A program made the translations under genes and the position numbers. Below the pieces are notes generated by a model. The model was not told the origin of the DNA, ran no database searches, and was given only the letters and a program-made list of their open reading frames with translations. Shown one piece after another: positions 6,804 through 10,005 of a stretch of 10,005 nt of DNA; positions within the stretch are counted from its first letter, which is position 1; every line of letters begins with the position of its first letter. Source of the DNA: Thermotogaceae bacterium (GTDB lineage: Bacteria > Thermotogota > Thermotogae > Thermotogales > Thermotogaceae); NCBI GenBank assembly GCA_021161105.1, contig JAGHBG010000127.1, positions 1 to 10,005 on the forward strand, in the 5' to 3' direction.

Positions 6804-7536
6804 TCTCAGTCAACTCCTTAAAGAGCTCAATCAAAGCAAGCTTATCGACACGATCAAAATTTTCTTTTTTCATGAAAAGATCAGGTCTTTTTAGAATAGT
6901 CTTTTTCATAGCTTCTTTTCTTCTCCAAATCTCTATTTTCTCATGATCTCCCGATAATAAAACATCAGGCGTTCCCTTCCCTCTTACGATTCTTGGCCTC
7001 GTATAAACTGGATGATCTAAAAGATCATTCATAAAAGATTCCTTTTTTACAGACTCCTCTTCAACAACTCCTTTTACAAATCTTGCAGTTGCATCCATTA
7101 TAGCAAGAGCAGCTATTTCTCCTCCAGAAAGCACAAAATCTCCTATGGATAATTCTTCATCCACTATATCCAGAACTCTTTCATCTATTCCTTCATATCT
7201 TCCACAGAAGAAAACTATATTCTTTTTTTGCGAAAGTTCCAATGCTTTTTTATTATCAAAGACCATGCCTTGCGGACTTGTCAACACAACATAAGATTTC
7301 CCGTACCTTTCGGTGTAAAAATCGTAGAACTTAAAAAACGGTTCTGCCTTCATCACCATTCCTGGCCCACCGCCAAAAGGGTAATCATCAACTGTCCTGT
7401 GCTTATCTTCTGTAAAATCTCTCAAATTAAAAACTTCTGCCTCTATTATTCCGTTTCTTATGGCTCTTCCTAATATTCCGTATTTTAAATAGACTTCTAT
7501 AATTTCCGGGAATATGGTGAGAGCAGCAAATCTCAT
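6793..7536 (-). CDS. trmD: tRNA (guanine37-N1)-methyltransferase
   Basis: Uses S-adenosylmethionine to methylate N1 of G37 next to the anticodon, preventing +1 frameshifting. All the trefoil-knot SPOUT signatures are present. Numbered from an upstream GTG at 7542 (subtract 2 for the ATG start), they are DDYPFGGGPGMV (52-63), FFCGRYEGIDERV (111-123), SIGDFVLSGGE (132-142), HPVYTRP (177-183) and LLSGDHEKIEIWR (195-207). I chose the ATG at 7536 (247 residues) because it gives the usual TrmD start MRFAALTIFPE, overlaps the rimM stop as ATGA, and has GGAG five bases upstream. The GTG at 7542 (249 residues) is also possible. The gene's 3' end overlaps the next methyltransferase gene by 11 bases. 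The place directly after rimM is widely conserved in bacteria. Confidence 0.96.
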   Translation of the reverse strand: MRFAALTIFPEIIEVYLKYGILGRAIRNGIIEAEVFNLRDFTEDKHRTVDDYPFGGGPGMVMKAEPFFKFYDFYTERYGKSYVVLTSPQGMVFDNKKALELSQKKNIVFFCGRYEGIDERVLDIVDEELSIGDFVLSGGEIAALAIMDATARFVKGVVEEESVKKESFMNDLLDHPVYTRPRIVRGKGTPDVLLSGDHEKIEIWRRKEAMKKTILKRPDLFMKKENFDRVDKLALIELFKELTENAK

Positions 7537-8060
7537 ATCCACTCCAACTTCCTTACTTTTATCTCTCTCCTTTCAAGGTCAACTTCTTCTATATAGTCCT
7601 TTATGAATGGAACGAGTTTTTCTTTCTTATCTTTTCTCACAACGAGAACTTCATTCGCTCCCGTGTCTATTATGTCAACAACCTTTCCTATATCTTCTCC
7701 ATCTTCAAACACTTCACATCCTTCAATTTCGTCGTACATGTACTCGTTTTCCGCAAGCTCTGGCAACTTGTCCCTGGGTACATACACTTCAAATCCAACC
7801 AGTTTCTCTGCCTCTTCCCTGGTATCAAATTCTTCAAACTTTATGAGAAAGCTCTTTGGGCCTTCCCTAATGCTTTCAACTTCAAGATAAAATCCTCTTT
7901 TTTCTCTGTCATTGTAAAGAAAGACTTCGTCTAAATCCTCCAAAAGCTCCAGAATATTTGTAAAAACAACAAACCTCAATTCTCCATTAAGTCCGTGTGC
8001 TTTTGAAAGAACACCAATAGACAAGCTGCTTTCCAAAATTTTCTTTACTTTCTCGTTCAT
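7533..8060 (-). CDS. rimM: 16S rRNA processing / 30S maturation factor RimM
   Basis: Assembly factor that binds the 30S head (through S19 in the known family) during late 16S maturation. The 175-residue length is typical. The N-terminal beta-barrel domain shows the hallmark IGVLSKAHGLNGELRF (15-30), and the domain ends near LVGFEVYVPRDKLPEL (87-102). The C-terminal PRC-barrel domain starts with YDEIEGCEVF (109-118) and continues through IGKVVDIIDTGANEVLVV (124-141) to the closing LVPFIKDYIEEVDLERREI (149-167). The ATG overlaps the khpA stop as ATGA, with GGTGG upstream; the TGA overlaps the likely trmD start. Both junctions imply translational coupling. RimM, S16 and L19 genes co-occur in many bacterial operons, consistent with coordinated ribosome production. 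Confidence 0.96.
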   Translation of the reverse strand: MNEKVKKILESSLSIGVLSKAHGLNGELRFVVFTNILELLEDLDEVFLYNDREKRGFYLEVESIREGPKSFLIKFEEFDTREEAEKLVGFEVYVPRDKLPELAENEYMYDEIEGCEVFEDGEDIGKVVDIIDTGANEVLVVRKDKKEKLVPFIKDYIEEVDLERREIKVRKLEWI

Positions 8061-8281
8061 CTTACCACCCTGAAGGTAATCTCTTCTTCACCAGACAGAG
8101 ACGACAAAAGAATCTTTATGCTCTTAATAGTTCGCCCGTCTTTTCCAATAACCTGTCCTACATCATCAGGCTTTACTACTATTTCATAAACCTTTTTTTC
8201 ACCTTCTTGAAGTTCCACAACAACAACATCCTCAGGATGTTTCACTATTCCCTTGAGGATGTGCTCTAAAATTTTTTTCAT
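8057..8281 (-). CDS. khpA: KH-domain RNA-binding protein KhpA
   Basis: A 74-residue protein made of a single KH domain. The RNA-binding GxxG loop is seen in QVIGKDGRTIKSI (43-55; G46 and G49). Length and position, directly after rpsP and before rimM, match KhpA (formerly YlqC) of many bacteria, including the protein between S16 and RimM in Thermotogales. Known homologues bind RNA, in some species as a partner of KhpB, and affect cell division or small-RNA metabolism; the role here is unknown. The ATG overlaps the rpsP stop as ATGA. The GGAGG seven bases upstream is encoded by the last codons of rpsP. Confidence 0.94.
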   Translation of the reverse strand: MKKILEHILKGIVKHPEDVVVVELQEGEKKVYEIVVKPDDVGQVIGKDGRTIKSIKILLSSLSGEEEITFRVVR

Positions 8282-8568
8282 TCAGCAGCCTCCCCCTGCT
8301 TTTTTCCGTATTTTGCTTCATGGAACCTTTTCATAACTCCAAATTTCTTGAATATGTTTCTTACAGTATTACTTGGCTGAGCTCCTTTAAGGAGCCATTC
8401 AACTGCTCTGTCAACATCTACCTTCATCTCGGCAGGATCCTTAACAGGATCATAGTACCCTAAGGACTCAATATAAGCTCCATCCCTCCTTTTCTTTCTA
8501 TCAACCACCACTATTCTGTAAAATGGTCTGTGCCTTTTACCCATCCTTGTAAGTCTTATCCTGACCAC
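8278..8568 (-). CDS. rpsP: 30S ribosomal protein S16
   Basis: Small-subunit protein needed early in 30S assembly. At 96 residues it has the normal length, with the family start VRIRLTRMGKRHRPFYRIVV (2-21), the segment GAYIESLGYYDP (30-41) and RAVEWLLKGAQPSNTVRNIF (54-73). The start is GTG at 8568. It is supported by an almost ideal ribosome binding site, AAGGAGGTG, that begins just after the ffh stop codon, and by alignment of the N-terminus with S16 proteins. The gap to ffh is 14 bases and the 3' end overlaps khpA by four. Confidence 0.97.
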   Translation of the reverse strand: MVRIRLTRMGKRHRPFYRIVVVDRKKRRDGAYIESLGYYDPVKDPAEMKVDVDRAVEWLLKGAQPSNTVRNIFKKFGVMKRFHEAKYGKKQGEAAE

Positions 8569-8582
8569 ACCAGCACCTCCTT

Positions 8583-9890
8583 TTAGAATCCTTTTATAAA
8601 GGGTATTCTTCCTCTTTTCATTCTTTTCATCAGTTTCTTCATATCATCATAACTTCTTAAAAGCTTATTTATATCCTGCACCTTTGTTCCACTTCCTTTT
8701 GCTATTCTCTTTTTCCTTGAATAATCAATTATATGGGGCTTTCTCCTTTCTTCTGGAGTCATAGAATTTATAATAGCTTCTATTTTTTTAAGTTCTTTTT
8801 CACTGGCAGCAAGATCCATATCAGGCGTTTTAAACTGAGCAGGCAGCATTTCAATTATCTTGTCTATTCCCATTTTCTTTATTTGCTTTACCTGTTCAAG
8901 AAAGTCCTCTAATGTAAACTCTGCTTGCATGAACTTCTTTGCTGCTTTCTCCATCTTTTCCCTGTCCATATCCTGCTCTATTTTTTCAATAAGTGAAAGC
9001 ACATCTCCCATGCCCAGGATCCTTGATGCAACCCTGTCCGGATAGAATTCTTCAAGTGCATCAACTTTCTCTCCAGCGCCAATGAACTTAACTGGTTTGC
9101 CTGTTATGTACCTTATTGATAGAATAACTCCTCCCCTTGCGTCTCCATCCATCTTTGTAACGATAAAACCCGTTATATCAAGCTTCTCATCAAAAACTTT
9201 CGCTGAATTTATAGCATCCTGCCCGGTCATAGCATCAACTACAAGAAGGACCTCATCGGGTTCGAGAATCTTCTTGATTTGCACAAGTTCGTCCATCATA
9301 TGATCGTCAATGTGAAGTCTACCTGCTGTGTCGACTACCATTACATCAAATACTGAATCTTTCGCATATTTAATAGCTTCTTCCACTATTTTTACAGGAT
9401 TCTTTCTATCTCCAGTGAAAACTTCCACATCGATCATCTTACCCAATTTTTCAAGCTGATCTATTGCTGCAGGTCTGTATGTATCAGCTGCTACAAGAAG
9501 GGGATTTTTACCTTTCTTCTTCAGGAAATTTGCAAGCTTTGCTGCGGTCGTCGTCTTTCCAGACCCCTGAAGACCAACCAGCATTATCGGAGAAGGTCTT
9601 TTTTTCAGGTGCAGAGGCTCTGCCTTTTCCCCCATTATTTGCACGAGCTTATCTCTAATTATCTTTATGAACTGCTGCTCTGGAGTGAAGCTCTTTAAAA
9701 CTTCCTCCCCAAGAGCTTCCTTTTTAACCTCATCTATGAAACTTTTAACCACCTTATAATTAACATCCGCTTCAAGCAGGGAAAGCTTTACCTGCCTTAC
9801 AGCATCTGATATATTCTTTTCTGTTAATCTTCCCCTTCCTGTTATGCTTTTGAAAACTTTACTGAGCTTTTCCTGCAGCACTTCAAACAT
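8583..9890 (-). CDS. ffh: Signal recognition particle GTPase Ffh (SRP54)
   Basis: GTPase that, with SRP RNA, binds signal sequences on nascent chains and docks with FtsY to deliver ribosomes to the membrane translocon. The 435 residues comprise an N domain (about 1-95, with LLEADVNYKVV at 38-48), a G domain and an M domain. G-domain motifs are GLQGSGKTTTAAKLA (106-120), DTYRPAAIDQL (136-146), DTAGR (187-191), TKMDGDARGG (245-254) and GAGEK (271-275). The M domain (about 300-435) contains the methionine-bearing finger-loop region and the SRP RNA-binding segment SRKKRIAKGSG (391-401). The protein is a little shorter than E. coli Ffh (453), mainly at the C-terminus, where the usual Gly/Met-rich tail is reduced to RGRIPFIKGF. 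The ATG has GGAGG eight bases upstream. It is the first gene of the operon seen in this window. Confidence 0.97.
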   Translation of the reverse strand: MFEVLQEKLSKVFKSITGRGRLTEKNISDAVRQVKLSLLEADVNYKVVKSFIDEVKKEALGEEVLKSFTPEQQFIKIIRDKLVQIMGEKAEPLHLKKRPSPIMLVGLQGSGKTTTAAKLANFLKKKGKNPLLVAADTYRPAAIDQLEKLGKMIDVEVFTGDRKNPVKIVEEAIKYAKDSVFDVMVVDTAGRLHIDDHMMDELVQIKKILEPDEVLLVVDAMTGQDAINSAKVFDEKLDITGFIVTKMDGDARGGVILSIRYITGKPVKFIGAGEKVDALEEFYPDRVASRILGMGDVLSLIEKIEQDMDREKMEKAAKKFMQAEFTLEDFLEQVKQIKKMGIDKIIEMLPAQFKTPDMDLAASEKELKKIEAIINSMTPEERRKPHIIDYSRKKRIAKGSGTKVQDINKLLRSYDDMKKLMKRMKRGRIPFIKGF

Positions 9891-10005
9891 ATTATCATCC
9901 TCCAGCTGGTTGATTTTACCAAAATATTAAGATATATGTGTGAATTAAGTAAATTGTAAGTTGTTATTAGCAATATCGTAACTAAATTAACGTATAAGCA
10001 ACAAT
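9891..10005 (-). promoter_or_regulatory. AT-rich leader upstream of ffh with a candidate promoter
   Basis: This 115-base stretch contains no gene that I can support. It holds the ffh ribosome binding site (GGAGG, 9903-9899) and a possible promoter: TTACAA (9959-9954), 17 bases, TATATC (9936-9931). Other AT-rich matches, such as TAAAAT at 9918-9913, are nearly as good, so the exact start site is uncertain. The window ends before any upstream gene. Confidence 0.3.

Noticed and set aside
7537..7542. GTG at 7542 as the trmD start
   Set aside because: It is possible, with a purine-rich stretch upstream, but the ATG at 7536 gives the usual TrmD N-terminus and a better spaced GGAG. Kept as an alternative in the trmD entry.

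Overview
The window looks like chromosomal DNA of a thermophilic member of the Thermotogota. The evidence is the unbroken gene order ffh-rpsP-khpA-rimM-trmD-(SPOUT methyltransferase)-rplS, which from memory matches Thermotoga maritima. Other pointers are the TM1570-type methyltransferase next to trmD, Lys/Glu/Ile-rich proteins, moderate GC (about 40% by eye) and very tight gene packing. The genus cannot be settled from the sequence alone. All eleven genes lie on the minus strand, so transcription runs from high to low coordinates.

Region 1 (10005 to about 5831) is a translation and secretion operon. After an AT-rich leader come ffh (signal-recognition-particle GTPase), rpsP (ribosomal protein S16), khpA (KH-domain RNA-binding protein), rimM (16S maturation factor), trmD (tRNA m1G37 methyltransferase), a second SPOUT-type RNA methyltransferase and rplS (ribosomal protein L19). 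Spacings run from a 14-base gap to an 11-base overlap, with repeated ATGA stop/start overlaps, so translational coupling is likely. A strong GC hairpin with a U-rich tail closes the operon directly after rplS.

Region 2 (5816 to 4313) holds one gene for an M32 (Taq-type) metallocarboxypeptidase. It has a GTG start and a strong ribosome binding site but no clear promoter of its own.

Region 3 (4312 to 1) is a redox operon preceded by a good sigma-70-type promoter (TTGCGC, 17 bases, TATAAT). It encodes a HydC/NuoE-like [2Fe-2S] subunit, a HydB/NuoF-like flavin and NADH subunit with extra ferredoxin domains, and a molybdenum/tungsten formate dehydrogenase catalytic subunit. The last carries a HydA/NuoG-like iron-sulfur N-terminus and runs off the window edge after 599 codons. 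It has Cys where many homologues have selenocysteine. The three genes predict a soluble multimeric formate dehydrogenase that exchanges electrons with NAD(P) and possibly also ferredoxin. This is the most interesting part of the window. Its parts are known, but its cofactor use and physiological direction cannot be read from the sequence.

I saw no tRNA, rRNA, insertion sequence, CRISPR array or prophage remnant, and nothing that looks like a wholly new system.
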